This document shows, in pieces, positions 26,019 through 34,567 of a DNA stretch of 45,357 nucleotides (positions are counted from its first letter, which is position 1; the number at the start of each line of letters is the position of its first letter). A model generated the notes under the pieces. That model saw only the letters and a program-made list of their open reading frames with translations, did no database searches and had not been told where the DNA came from. The translations under genes were made by a program, and so were the position numbers. Source of the DNA: Psychrobacillus lasiicapitis (GTDB taxonomy: Bacteria > Bacillota > Bacilli > Bacillales_A > Planococcaceae); the NCBI RefSeq assembly GCF_006861795.1, contig NZ_VDGH01000013.1, positions 1-45,357 on the forward strand, given 5' to 3'.

Positions 26019-26216
26019 TTGGATAAGACAATCCATTTAAATATTTTTATTAACGATATTTTAAATAGTATAGGCTGGCAACTAGTCATACTTGAATATA
26101 CAGCGAAATATTAGAACAATTTTGACATAAGTAATAGATAAATATTTTTCAAAAAAATGTAACGAAACAGATAACCAAGGTATTAATATTAAGAACAGCA
26201 AGAGAGAGAGGGCGTT

Positions 26217-26711
26217 ATGAAGAAGCTTGAAGAAGAATACGAAAAAATTCATCCGAAAATCTATACGTTTTTTTATGCTAAGACAGGGAATCAGGCAACA
26301 GCTCAAGACCTTTGCCACGATACCTTTTATGAGGCATGTAAAAACATCGCATCATTTAATGGACATTCCACCTTGTCGACTTGGGTGTTCTCGATTGCGA
26401 ATAATTTATTAAAAAAGTATTACCGAAAAAATAAGTATCAGCAAAGCTTAATGCAAAAACTTGCATCTCTTCCAGATAATGAAACCCATTCACTGGAAGA
26501 GATGGCGGAAATTAATGAAGAAACAAAAATACTCTTACATCATATTTCGAAACTGGATGATGCCTCTAGGGAAATCATATTGCTACGCATATACGGAGAA
26601 CTGAGTTTTGCAGAAATCGGCATTTTGATTGGCAAATCAGAGAATTATACGCGCGTGACATTTCATCGGTTGAAATTAAAGATTCAAAAATTAATGGAGG
26701 AGACTTTATGA
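26217..26711 (+). CDS. ECF-type RNA polymerase sigma factor
   Basis: 164 residues. Region 2 (about 8-75) has AQDLCHDTFYEACKNIASF and STLSTWVFSIANNLLKKYYR. Region 4 (about 105-160) has LDDASREIILLRIYGELSFA and EIGILIGKSENYTRVTFHRL. Site GAGAGAGGG upstream of ATG 26217. ATGA overlap with the zinc-finger anti-sigma candidate and a third membrane protein 2 bases further give a typical ECF operon. No clear autoregulatory AAC/CGTC pair was found upstream. Confidence 0.88.
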   Translation: MKKLEEEYEKIHPKIYTFFYAKTGNQATAQDLCHDTFYEACKNIASFNGHSTLSTWVFSIANNLLKKYYRKNKYQQSLMQKLASLPDNETHSLEEMAEINEETKILLHHISKLDDASREIILLRIYGELSFAEIGILIGKSENYTRVTFHRLKLKIQKLMEETL

Positions 26712-27256
26712 AAAAAGAATGTGCGGTTGTGCAAGACCTTTTGCCTTTATACGAAGAAGACTTGTTGCAGCTAGAGACAAAACAATTTATCGAGGAACAC
26801 TTGAAAAGTTGCCAAAACTGCCGCCAAATCGCAGAACAATCACAAATTCCTCTTCCCACGGAAGTAAACGTAAGCGGTGTTTCTAACAAAATGATTCGAA
26901 ATATAACGTTGAAATTGGCGACCATACAGATTTTCTTTGTATCCATTGCTTTGATATTGGCTATCGGCACGACCATTATGAAAGACAATAGCGGCTTTAT
27001 CCTGACCTATGCCCTTTTGGGTGCGGTTACGTATCTATTTTACCGATCGGCGCTCGTTGCCATCCTGCTTGCAGGAATACCCAATTTCATATGGAATTGC
27101 CTGTCATATATGACAGATTGGTTCGGCGAATTCTATGCTGAAAGTTTTTCGGAAGCTCTTCTAATAGCACTGACGTCCTTAGTTATCCACCTGCTGTTTA
27201 CTTTTATTGGAATCATTATTGGCTTTTGTATACTTAAAGCAAGAGAGGAAAATTAA
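26708..27256 (+). CDS. Membrane anti-sigma factor candidate with zf-HC2-type zinc finger
   Basis: 182 residues. The N-terminal zinc-binding anti-sigma motif is visible as CAVVQDLLPLYEEDLL followed by H-x3-C-x2-C in EEHLKSCQNCRQ. Then there are four hydrophobic helices (about 70-90, 97-130, and 145-178 in two parts). Expected to hold the upstream sigma factor at the membrane. ATGA overlap with the sigma gene fixes stoichiometry. Confidence 0.82.
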   Translation: MKKECAVVQDLLPLYEEDLLQLETKQFIEEHLKSCQNCRQIAEQSQIPLPTEVNVSGVSNKMIRNITLKLATIQIFFVSIALILAIGTTIMKDNSGFILTYALLGAVTYLFYRSALVAILLAGIPNFIWNCLSYMTDWFGEFYAESFSEALLIALTSLVIHLLFTFIGIIIGFCILKAREEN

Positions 27257-27258
27257 AT

Positions 27259-27945
27259 ATGATAAAGAAAATAATATACAGTGTGATTGTAATTTTATTA
27301 ATTGCAGCCGTAGTATTCGCTTACATGCAAATGAGCGGAAATACAATCGACAAGCACAAAGCAAAGGAGAGCCTTGAAAATTTTTTAGAACAAACTTATC
27401 CGGACATGGACTACGAGATCAAGCGGTCTGTAGGATATGGATGGTCCGATGGCACTTATGAGTTTAAAGTGGTAAAAAAGGACACGACTGCAGTTGAAAA
27501 CACTTATACCTTCCATGTCTCCGCTTTCGAACCGTATGAAGTTTTTAGTGATACAATCCATGAATCCAAGATAGACAAAGCGGCATCCGAAAAGCTAAAC
27601 GCGGAGGCAGAGCAGTATATTCTTACGCTCCTTCAGAAAAAAGTGCCGCAAGTCGATTCAGTTGATACAAATGTGGAAGTATACAACCAAATTGACGAGG
27701 AATGGACGCCGCAGTTGAAAACACCAAGGCCGATTCACATTATGCTGGAAATTGAAAAAGGCAATTTAACGAAAGAACAAATGTTGCAACAGAGCCAGGA
27801 AATACAGAAGCAATTGAATAGTGAATCCATCAATTATGTTTTAGCAGAAATAGAGTATAAAAGCGTCATGAATGGTGAAGAAATTTATGATTACTACATT
27901 AGATTTACACCGGAACAAGAATTAACGATAAAAGAGGTTAATTAA
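27259..27945 (+). CDS. Exported or anchored protein of the sigma operon, unknown function
   Basis: 228 residues. One N-terminal helix (about 5-24) followed by a soluble outer part with two similar-sized alpha/beta halves; no Cys for lipidation and no known motif. It starts 2 bases after the anti-sigma stop, so it belongs to the same transcript and may modulate the anti-sigma factor or be its signal-sensing partner. Confidence 0.65.
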   Translation: MIKKIIYSVIVILLIAAVVFAYMQMSGNTIDKHKAKESLENFLEQTYPDMDYEIKRSVGYGWSDGTYEFKVVKKDTTAVENTYTFHVSAFEPYEVFSDTIHESKIDKAASEKLNAEAEQYILTLLQKKVPQVDSVDTNVEVYNQIDEEWTPQLKTPRPIHIMLEIEKGNLTKEQMLQQSQEIQKQLNSESINYVLAEIEYKSVMNGEEIYDYYIRFTPEQELTIKEVN

Positions 27946-28024
27946 TACTTTATCAAAATAGATTGTGTATTGAATTGGACATAGTTTAATACTTTTGAAA
28001 TCTAATTTAATTGCTAAAAAAGCA

Positions 28025-28200
28025 TATATTCCACAATCGGGCGCGATTGTGGAACAATTTAGATAGGAAATGATCAAACTTTTTTATAAAAATTGAACAA
28101 TACTTCACAAAGAAAGAGCCCATTTTGATTAATCCTTTTTTCAAAATAGGTTCTTCTTATTTATCATAAAATACCGGTTTGTGAGGTATTTTTGTTAATA
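28025..28200. repeat. Second intergenic repeat type (caatcgggcgc), copy 2
   Basis: TTCCACAATC/GATTGTGGAA forms a hairpin around GGGCGC, then atgatcaaacttttttataa and gcccattttgattaatcc follow as at 22489-22670. No gene. Lies in a 400-base spacer between the sigma operon and HxlR gene that is otherwise empty. Confidence 0.45.
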
Positions 28201-28354
28201 GATGAGCTCATTTTTTAATGATAATAAGTGGATTATTCTTATTTCATTATTGATTGTATTACAGTCGAGGCCATCTACTTCGAATTAAAATGGCCAAATC
28301 TTAGTACACCAATAAAATACCTTACATATAAGGTGTTATAAGGTGGTTTCCTCA

Positions 28355-28711
28355 TTAAGAAGCCTCTTCTGGTTGTGCGATTTCAAATTCACCTTCTGCA
28401 TACTCTTGCTCCGCATAATGGCTTCCCCATTCACAGAGCTCCTGCAAGATTGGTTTAAGAGATTCTCCAAGTTCAGTGGATGAATATTCAACCTTCGGTG
28501 GTACTTGATTATACATCTTTCTGCTCACAAGTCCACTGTCTTCAAGCTCTCTAAGTGTTTGAATCAGCATTTTCTGAGTTATATTTGGGATAATGCGCTT
28601 TAATTCACTCGTTCTCTTTGGTCCATTCATTAAAAAGTGTAATACAAGACCTTTCCATTTTCCGCCAATAACTTCCTTTGTCACTTCAAAACCACAACTA
28701 AATTTTTTCAA
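28355..28711 (-). CDS. HxlR-family transcriptional regulator
   Basis: 118 residues from TTG 28711, chosen because GGAGAGG lies 7 bases before it; the ATG at 28732 has no ribosome site. Starts MKKFSCGFEVTKEVIGGKWK, with the family's conserved Cys near the N-terminus, then winged helix KRTSELKRIIPNITQKMLIQ and wing VEYSSTELG. HxlR/YodB/HypR relatives sense electrophiles or quinones via that Cys. Divergent from an SDR/monooxygenase/hydrolase set. Confidence 0.88.
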   Translation of the reverse strand: MKKFSCGFEVTKEVIGGKWKGLVLHFLMNGPKRTSELKRIIPNITQKMLIQTLRELEDSGLVSRKMYNQVPPKVEYSSTELGESLKPILQELCEWGSHYAEQEYAEGEFEIAQPEEAS

Positions 28712-28739
28712 GTCTAAACCTCTCCATTCCACATTTATT

Positions 28740-28768
28740 ACTTTTTAGTTACTATATCACTAAAAAGT
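28740..28768. promoter_or_regulatory. Palindromic operator between HxlR and SDR genes
   Basis: Perfect 10-bp arms ACTTTTTAGT and ACTAAAAAGT around TACTATATC, placed in the divergent intergenic region 28 bases from the HxlR start. This architecture fits a dimeric HxlR repressor controlling both directions. Confidence 0.75.
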
Positions 28769-28873
28769 GGGCACTTCCGTTAATGTGCTTACTGAAGGAT
28801 ACTATATCTTGTGAGTTGTTCTTCAAGTACTTAAAGGTACTAGACATAAATTAATTTTAAAGGAGTGTTAAAT

Positions 28874-29620
28874 ATGGGTAAATTTGAAGGTAAAATAGCG
28901 CTTGTAACGGGTGGAACAAGTGGGATTGGTCTTGCTACAGCACAAAAATTTGTAAACGAAGGTGCATATGTTTATATCACGGGACGTAGACAAAACGAAC
29001 TTGATAAAGCTGTTAACCAAATTGGCAAGAACGTAACCGGTGTTCAAGGTGATATTTCTAAGCTTGAAGACTTAGACAAACTTTATGACATTATAAAGCA
29101 GGAAAAAGGTAAGTTGGACATTCTTTTTGCTAATGCAGGCACCGGCAACTTCCTTCCATTAGGTGAAATTACAGAAGAGCAGGTTGATAGAACGTTTGAC
29201 ATTAACGTTAAAGGAACCATCTTTACTGTTCAAAAAGCGTTATCACTATTCCCGGATAAAGTAGGTTCTATTATTGTAACGGGCTCTACTGCTGGGTCAA
29301 TTGGCAACCCAGCGTTTAGTGTATATGGAGCATCTAAAGCAGCATTAAGAGCACTAGTTCGCAACTGGATTCTTGACCTAAAAGGTACTGAAATCCGTGT
29401 AAATGTGGTTAGTCCAGGAGGTATTCTTACACCTGCATATGATGAGCTTTTTGGTGATGCACTTGAAGAGGTACTGGAAAATAGCAGAAATACTGTTCCA
29501 GCTGGAAAAGTTGGGACACCTGAAGAAGTAGCAAACGCTGTATCTTTCCTTGCTTCAGACGAAAGCAGTTACTTGACGGGTGTAGAATTGTTCGTAGATG
29601 GCGGGCTAGCACAGGTATAA
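28874..29620 (+). CDS. Short-chain dehydrogenase/reductase (Rossmann, classical SDR)
   Basis: 248 residues from ATG 28874 (AAAGGAG upstream; GTG 28865 is too close to it). TGGTSGIG at 12-19, ANAG near 88, Tyr151-x3-Lys155 in YGASK, and the family end [14 protein letters not shown]. Probably NADP(H)-dependent carbonyl or quinone reductase. First gene behind the HxlR operator and likely induced when HxlR releases. Confidence 0.88.
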   Translation: MGKFEGKIALVTGGTSGIGLATAQKFVNEGAYVYITGRRQNELDKAVNQIGKNVTGVQGDISKLEDLDKLYDIIKQEKGKLDILFANAGTGNFLPLGEITEEQVDRTFDINVKGTIFTVQKALSLFPDKVGSIIVTGSTAGSIGNPAFSVYGASKAALRALVRNWILDLKGTEIRVNVVSPGGILTPAYDELFGDALEEVLENSRNTVPAGKVGTPEEVANAVSFLASDESSYLTGVELFVDGGLAQV

Positions 29621-29719
29621 TTTCACTGCGCAGAGATTACAAATAGTCCGGAAAAAAGGTTAATGGGGAATGGTGTAACCGAATCGCCGCAAAATATATA
29701 ATTTATAGGAGGAGTCAAT

Positions 29720-30052
29720 ATGACCAATCAACAAGTTCAACTCAATATTCGTTTTAAGGCTAAACCAGGGAAGAAAGAAGAATTCCGCAAGGAGCTATCT
29801 TCCCTTATTGAGGAGATGTCATCCGAGAAGGCATTCATTAGCGCCATTGTATCGGACGATCTGGATCAGCCAGATGACTTGATTATTTATGAAACATGGC
29901 AAGGCACGAGAGATAGCTGGCTTGCGGAAGAATTTATTAAACCATACCGCAAGAATTACGAAGGAACACTGGGCGATTTAATTGTGGATAGAAGCGTCAG
30001 CTGGTTGCAACCTAACCGTGAATGGGGAAGTCATATAACGAATGCATATTAA
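29720..30052 (+). CDS. Antibiotic-biosynthesis-monooxygenase (ABM) domain protein
   Basis: 110 residues behind AGGAGGAG. Ferredoxin-like ABM dimer fold: VQLNIRFKAKPGKKEEFRKE and DLIIYETWQGTRDSW. Such small proteins act as quinol/quinone monooxygenases or haem-modifying enzymes; here the SDR and HxlR context suggests quinone handling. Confidence 0.85.
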   Translation: MTNQQVQLNIRFKAKPGKKEEFRKELSSLIEEMSSEKAFISAIVSDDLDQPDDLIIYETWQGTRDSWLAEEFIKPYRKNYEGTLGDLIVDRSVSWLQPNREWGSHITNAY

Positions 30053-30075
30053 TTTTTATAAATGAGAAATAGCAT

Positions 30076-30158
30076 CTACAGCTGTACAAATGGGCGAAGT
30101 CACAATAGCTGTCTTCGACGATACATGCGGCAACATTATTCAGATAATGCAGGAGTAA
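30076..30158 (+). pseudogene. 3' scrap of a VOC/glyoxalase-family gene
   Basis: Open reading TAVQMGEVTIAVFDDTCGN and IIQIMQE to a TAA, the end of a vicinal-oxygen-chelate domain (pattern F.D.CGN.IQ). The rest of the gene is missing between the ABM and hydrolase genes. Confidence 0.65.
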
Positions 30159-30254
30159 CCTTATTTATGGTAGAAAAAATTATGCAATAAAGTGTTTTTA
30201 TAAACAATTTAACAACAACTTTATGTTGAGACCTAATAGAAGGAGGAAAGCATC

Positions 30255-31079
30255 ATGGCATTTTTCGAGACAAGTGACGGCGTCAAATTGTATTATCAGC
30301 AAAAAGGAGAAGGACAACCGATTGTGCTCGTCCATGGCTGGTCATCGGATCATAAAACATTCGATCAACCATTTGAAGAATTGAGCAAAAAGTTCAATGT
30401 AGTGTCTTTTGATTTGAGGGGACATGGCGCTTCTGATCGCCCGGAGCATGGTTTGACATTGAAGAGATTCGCTTCCGATTTGGAAGAACTAATGGAGCAT
30501 CTTAACTTGATGAATGTCACATTGGTTGGACACTCGATGGGGGTTTCTACGACATTCGAGTATGTAAAAAACTTCGGTGTATCCAGATTGAAGGCCGTAT
30601 CGTTGTTCGACATGACACCAAAATTAGTCAATGAAGAGGATTGGAATTTAGGTCTTTATCACGGTAAATATACGCGGGAAGACTCATTGAATGATTTGAC
30701 AGTGATCAATGATAGCTTGAAGGAATTCGCAAAGCCTTTCTTTAAAGTAACCGTCCCATACTTGACTGGTGAAATGATGGAAGAGCAGCTCAATTTAGTA
30801 GTCAACGGCAATACCCCTCATGTATTAGCGGCAATGTGGCATGCGATGGCAGTTGGCGATTATCGTGACGTGTTACCACAAATCACTGTACCAACACAAA
30901 TTGTGTATGGAGAAAAGAGTACACTTTACTCAAAAGAAACAGCGGAATACATGAAGGAACAGATTCCGAATTCTGAAGTGATTCCGTTTGAAAACTGCAC
31001 GCACTTATTAGTTGCGGAAGATGTAGTAAAAACAGCAAAAGTAATTGAAGAACTTGCAAGTTCTATGGTGAATTCATAA
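30255..31079 (+). CDS. Alpha/beta hydrolase
   Basis: 274 residues behind GAAGGAGG. HGWSSDHKTFD oxyanion loop, nucleophile Ser in GHSMGVS (near 94-100), Asp in YGEKSTLYS region and His in ENCTHLL near 255. An esterase/haloperoxidase-like fold with unknown substrate. Last gene of the HxlR-linked group and separated from it by a VOC scrap. Confidence 0.88.
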   Translation: MAFFETSDGVKLYYQQKGEGQPIVLVHGWSSDHKTFDQPFEELSKKFNVVSFDLRGHGASDRPEHGLTLKRFASDLEELMEHLNLMNVTLVGHSMGVSTTFEYVKNFGVSRLKAVSLFDMTPKLVNEEDWNLGLYHGKYTREDSLNDLTVINDSLKEFAKPFFKVTVPYLTGEMMEEQLNLVVNGNTPHVLAAMWHAMAVGDYRDVLPQITVPTQIVYGEKSTLYSKETAEYMKEQIPNSEVIPFENCTHLLVAEDVVKTAKVIEELASSMVNS

Positions 31080-31087
31080 ATAATGAA

Positions 31088-31307
31088 GGGGCTGTCTAAA
31101 AAATCCCTAAAATGAAGAAGGTGGAGAAAAATAAATCGTTTTTCTCCACCTTCTTTTTTGATTTTTCGTTTTATAAGGTGGTTTCTGCACAATAGGCCCA
31201 CCACTTTCAGCAAGTTATGGGCCATTGCCAGTATGCCAAATTCCGTTTGGACCTTTTCAAGGGTGTTTACTAAATAGCATAGATGTAAGGGTAAACAAAA
31301 AGTCTTG
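31088..31307 (-). mobile_element. IS1182-type transposase C-terminal remnant with its terminal repeat
   Basis: Minus-strand reading CYLVNTLEKVQTEFGILAMA, then HNLLKVVG, is the conserved C-terminus of IS1182-family transposases. GGGGCTGTCTAAAAAATCCC at 31088 looks like the matching terminal inverted repeat end. Everything upstream of the last 60 codons is lost. It lies directly against the IS110 insertion, although the IS110 target itself is an intergenic repeat. Confidence 0.7.
31113..31161 (+). terminator. Terminator behind the hydrolase, supplied by the IS1182 remnant
   Basis: GAAGGTGGAGAAAA/TTTTCTCCACCTTC with a following TTTTTT. The hairpin belongs to the 3' end of the IS1182 fragment and now closes the hydrolase transcript. 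Confidence 0.8.
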
Positions 31308-31428
31308 TTCAACTCCCATGAAAATTAAAATCTTCGATTTATAGAAAAAGGCAATACGAAATCGGACGCAGCTCAATAATTTTTTAAAAAAGTGCAGCGC
31401 CTAAATGAGAATTAAATTATGGATTGTA

Positions 31429-32652
31429 CTAGGAGGCATTTGGGTCAGTGATTGTAACGTTGTAACCTAAGTTTTCAAGTCTTCGAACAGAATATCGTAC
31501 AATCGATTGTTCTTTTTGTTTGTCAAAGTAATCTTCCCCTAAGTCTAGGTACATTTCTTTGCGTGTTAGGAGATAATAGCTGATTCTTAAAATAGCATGA
31601 GCGACTGATATCCCTGCACGCTTTTTACCCTTTCTTGATGCAGTACGCCTATACAGGGCTCCCAAGTAGGTTTTGGATCCTCTAACAGAATGAGCTGCTT
31701 CAATTAATGCCGATTTCAAGTACTTGTTTCCTTTTTTCATGTTGGTTGATTTCCTCTTGCCCGCACTTTCATTATGCCCAGGTACTAATCCTGCCCAGGA
31801 ACATAAGTGCGCCGAACTGGGAAATTGCTTCTCCACATCTGTACCGACTTCGGCTAAGATTTGTTCGGCCATTCGAGTGGCGATGCCAGGAATGGAATCC
31901 AATCGTTCTATATCTTCTTGATGGGAGGATAACCTAGTAGCAACCTCTTCGTTTAATAGCTCAATCTGCTCAGTTAGAAATTCTATATGGACCAGAATGG
32001 TTTTTAACATGAGACGTTGATGTGGATTGATATACCCTCGAAGAGCTAGCTCCAGTTCACTCTTTTTCTTCTTCATTGATCGGCGGGCAAAGCTAGCTAA
32101 TTTCTCAGGATCATTTTCGCCATCGGCGATAGCACGGAGCATATCAAGAGACGAAACACCCATGATGTCGGAGACAACGGAACCGAGTTTGATATTCGCT
32201 CCTTCTAAAACCTTTTGAATCCGATTATGTTGTCTCGCACGCTCTTCAATAATACTTCGACGGTATCGAACTAACTCTCTTAATTCCCGCTGATTTCGGT
32301 CTGGAATAAAACTTGCTTTAAGTAGACCGTGACGAAGAAGTTTGGCAATCCATTCTGCATCTTTTACATCGGTCTTACGACCTGGTACTGCTTTCATATG
32401 TTGAGCGTTCACTACTAAAAACTCAATGCTCTCGGCTTCTAGCAAGTTAACAATAGGCTTCCAAAATACACCTGTACTTTCCATTGCTACGTGAGTACAA
32501 TCATGCTCCTTAATCCAGTCAATTAACTGTAATAGAAATACAGTTTTAGTGGAAAACGTTTGAATCTCCTTTCCTTTTGGGGTAATAATACAAGCAGTAA
32601 TGGAATCCTTATGGACATCCATTCCACAAGCACGTTCAATGATTACTTCCAT
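31429..32652 (-). CDS. IS110-family DEDD/serine transposase (recombinase)
   Basis: 407 residues from ATG 32652, behind AAAGGA. RuvC-like DEDD domain with Asp12 (GMDVHK), Glu58 (AMESTG), Asp95 and Asp98 (KTDVKDAEW). A coiled-coil middle is followed by the transposase_20 domain with the SIPGIATRMAEQI helix-hairpin-helix, LCSWAGLVPG and candidate catalytic Ser296 in NESAGKRKS. Enzymes of this family cut with bridge-RNA guidance and form circular intermediates. Full-length, no lesions seen. Confidence 0.93.
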   Translation of the reverse strand: MEVIIERACGMDVHKDSITACIITPKGKEIQTFSTKTVFLLQLIDWIKEHDCTHVAMESTGVFWKPIVNLLEAESIEFLVVNAQHMKAVPGRKTDVKDAEWIAKLLRHGLLKASFIPDRNQRELRELVRYRRSIIEERARQHNRIQKVLEGANIKLGSVVSDIMGVSSLDMLRAIADGENDPEKLASFARRSMKKKKSELELALRGYINPHQRLMLKTILVHIEFLTEQIELLNEEVATRLSSHQEDIERLDSIPGIATRMAEQILAEVGTDVEKQFPSSAHLCSWAGLVPGHNESAGKRKSTNMKKGNKYLKSALIEAAHSVRGSKTYLGALYRRTASRKGKKRAGISVAHAILRISYYLLTRKEMYLDLGEDYFDKQKEQSIVRYSVRRLENLGYNVTITDPNAS

Positions 32653-32659
32653 TGTAATC

Positions 32660-32905
32660 ATCCTTTCTACGGCAAATAGTATTGGAGGCTGGTGCAATAA
32701 CCAGAGTAGGATTAATCTCCCATGAGTGCTTCCCGTAAGGGAGCGACAGTCTGTGATGCACCGTGGTCGTTGGAGTCAGACTAACGGATGGGCTCTATGG
32801 CACCATAGTTCATCGACCTTCCTCTCCCAGCCGTAGTATCCTATACCCAGGTTTTCACATTTTCATTCTCTGTGGTGTAGCGCTGATTTTGCGCTACATG
32901 GATGG
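32660..32905 (-). ncRNA. Candidate bridge RNA in the IS110 leader
   Basis: The leader between the element end and the transposase start contains hairpins GTAGCGC/GCGCTAC and CTATGG/CCATAG. On the transposase strand it has CCGTTAGT, identical to the target strand around its AG core (cacCCGTTAGTtgaac). It also has TCATGGGAG (32717-32725 on the plus strand as CTCCCATGA), identical to the element's right end up to the same AG core (31313-31321). These are the positions expected for the left target guide and left donor guide of an IS110 bridge RNA. Exact RNA ends are not determined. Confidence 0.72.
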
Positions 32906-32990
32906 CTAACGGGTGCTTTAGTGAACAATTGACTGCCTGTAAGGGGAGCTTTTTTTCTTGAACTAATGAAGCAGGTTAGCTCAATAAGAG
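32906..32990 (+). repeat. Intergenic repeat, copy 9 (IS110 target)
   Basis: ctaacgggtgctttagtgaa at left, cttgaactaatgaagcaggt and tagctcaataagag at right, with IS110 inserted at its very left edge. Confidence 0.8.
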
Positions 32991-33048
32991 TAGAGGTCTT
33001 AATAATCTAAAAGAATATATAACCAAATAAAACTCAAGGAGAGGTAAT

Positions 33049-33543
33049 TTGAAAAAAATAAGAGAAGCAACAAAAGAAGATATGATAAATATTTATATGA
33101 TGGGCTTTGATGTTTGGGGAGATGATATGCCAGTCGAAAAATATATAACTATGTGTCAGGATACAATTAAGTATAAAAAGGGGAAATGGTACGTTCTTGA
33201 AGCAACAGATACAAAGGAATTATTAAGTTCTCTCATCGTATATAAACTTAACCCTTCAGAAGACTTAATCGTAAAAGGGATAGGTTCAATCGCTACACCT
33301 GCAAATTCAAGGAAAAATGGATATGCTTTTTTATTAGTCAAAGAAACAATAAATAAGTTAGAACAGGAAGAAAACTGTAACAACTTTTTCCTGTATAGTG
33401 ATATTGGGACAGACTTTTATAAAAGATTAGGCTTTATTGTTCTGCCTAATGAAAGTCAAAAATATAAAGACAGTATTTGTATGTACTACTCAAAAGAAAA
33501 TGGTATCGACTCTATATCATTTGATATCCCAAACTACTTTTAA
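33049..33543 (+). CDS. GNAT-family N-acetyltransferase
   Basis: 164 residues from TTG 33049, with AAGGAGAGG 5 bases before. REATKEDMINIYMMGFDVWG opens the fold; GIGSIATPANSRKNGYAFLL is the acetyl-CoA pyrophosphate loop; DIGTDFYKRLGF is the typical C-terminal motif. Acceptor unknown, stand-alone gene between two intergenic repeats. Confidence 0.82.
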   Translation: MKKIREATKEDMINIYMMGFDVWGDDMPVEKYITMCQDTIKYKKGKWYVLEATDTKELLSSLIVYKLNPSEDLIVKGIGSIATPANSRKNGYAFLLVKETINKLEQEENCNNFFLYSDIGTDFYKRLGFIVLPNESQKYKDSICMYYSKENGIDSISFDIPNYF

Positions 33544-33635
33544 GGGACATCACATACTTGTGTGGGATATCGTTGATAACAGTATTGACGACAAAATTCC
33601 AGGATTTATTATCAAATTTATTAAGTACTTTTCTT

Positions 33636-33775
33636 CAACGAATGGGTGTTTTAGCAAAATATGACCATCATTAATGGTCTATTTTTAGACCCCAAAAGAT
33701 AAGTTCTTCTCAGAAATCCATTATGAAATGCTACACTTATACTAAAGTGTAGTTTACTTGAAGAAGGAAAGTTAT
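33636..33775 (+). repeat. Intergenic repeat, copy 10 (long variant, diverged)
   Basis: aacgaatgggtgttttagca, then a segment atggtctatttttagac, then tatgaaatgctacacttata and ctaaagtgtagtttacttga. The same internal arrangement as the long copy at 35157. Confidence 0.65.
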
Positions 33776-33839
33776 TATTTGGAGATAAATAGTGCTTGAA
33801 ATGGATTAGAATTAAGCTTGAATTGGGAGTGAAGCTGTT

Positions 33840-34460
33840 TTGAATAATTCTTGGAATAAATTTATATATAAAATTGGTTCTCCAATTTATGATAAGTTTT
33901 TTAATTCGGGTATCTTTTTAAATGCTCGAAAACAAATATTCCAATCAATAACATTTGATAACAAACAAAAAATTTTGTTTGTTGGTGTAGGAACTGGTGC
34001 TGATTTAGAGTTAGTAAATTACTCGGGCTTAGATATAACGGCTATTGATTATTCACCTGACATGCTTGAAAAGGCAAAAACAAAGTTCGGGGATTCTACT
34101 ATAAAGTTTTTGGAAATGGATGCTCAAAATATGGATTTTGATAACGAATCCTTTGATTATGTAGTAGCAAGTCTAATTCTTTCGGTTGTACCTGATGCTA
34201 ATAAATGTTTTCAAGAAATTACAAGAGTTTTAAAAGACGAAGGAAAAGTAATTATTTTTGATAAATTTGCTCCTAAAAATAAAAAGCTATCATTACCAAA
34301 AATGCTTTTAAGACCTATTATTGAAGTATTAGGAACTGATATTGGTCGGAGTTTTGAAGAATTAATTCCTAAAAAAAATAGAAGTATAAAGATAGAAGAA
34401 GATATACCAATTATGATGAATGGAATGTATAGAAAAATAGTGATTTCTAAAATTAAATAA
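33840..34460 (+). CDS. Class I SAM-dependent methyltransferase
   Basis: 206 residues from TTG 33840 behind TTGGGAG. Rossmann-like methyltransferase: motif I ILFVGVGTGADLELV, motif II ITAIDYSPDMLEKAK, motif III EMDAQNMDFDNESFDYVVAS, then FQEITRVLKDEGKVIIFDKF. Resembles UbiE/phosphatidylethanolamine-type lipid or small-molecule methyltransferases. The neighbouring PlsY-like gene makes a lipid substrate possible, but that is inference. Confidence 0.87.
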   Translation: MNNSWNKFIYKIGSPIYDKFFNSGIFLNARKQIFQSITFDNKQKILFVGVGTGADLELVNYSGLDITAIDYSPDMLEKAKTKFGDSTIKFLEMDAQNMDFDNESFDYVVASLILSVVPDANKCFQEITRVLKDEGKVIIFDKFAPKNKKLSLPKMLLRPIIEVLGTDIGRSFEELIPKKNRSIKIEEDIPIMMNGMYRKIVISKIK

Positions 34461-34503
34461 TTTTTCTTATTGAACTAAAGGGGCAGGTTACTTTAAGAAG
34501 GAT
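34461..34503 (+). repeat. Intergenic repeat, copy 11 (right half only)
   Basis: tttttcttattgaactaaag followed by gggcaggttactttaagaag, immediately behind the methyltransferase stop. Confidence 0.75.
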
Positions 34504-34567
34504 TGAAAGAAATCATATGCAATAAATAGAAATACTTACTTAACAAACTATGTAGGGAGAAGATACA

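Larger units (their letters stand above)
31313..32907 (-). mobile_element. Complete IS110-family insertion sequence
   Basis: About 1.59 kb with no terminal inverted repeats, bounded by CT dinucleotides (31313-31314 and 32906-32907). One 407-residue transposase is preceded by about 250 bases of leader RNA. Flanks CAA and AACGGGTGCTTTA join to give caactaacgggtgcttta, the start of the intergenic repeat, so the insertion is seamless apart from one CT. The same two element ends recur, exact over 127 bases, at the two window edges. Confidence 0.92.

Noticed and set aside
31113..31161. Dedicated terminator evolved for the 30255 hydrolase
   Set aside because: The hairpin encodes the last residues of the IS1182 remnant, so it was brought in by the IS, though it may now serve the hydrolase.
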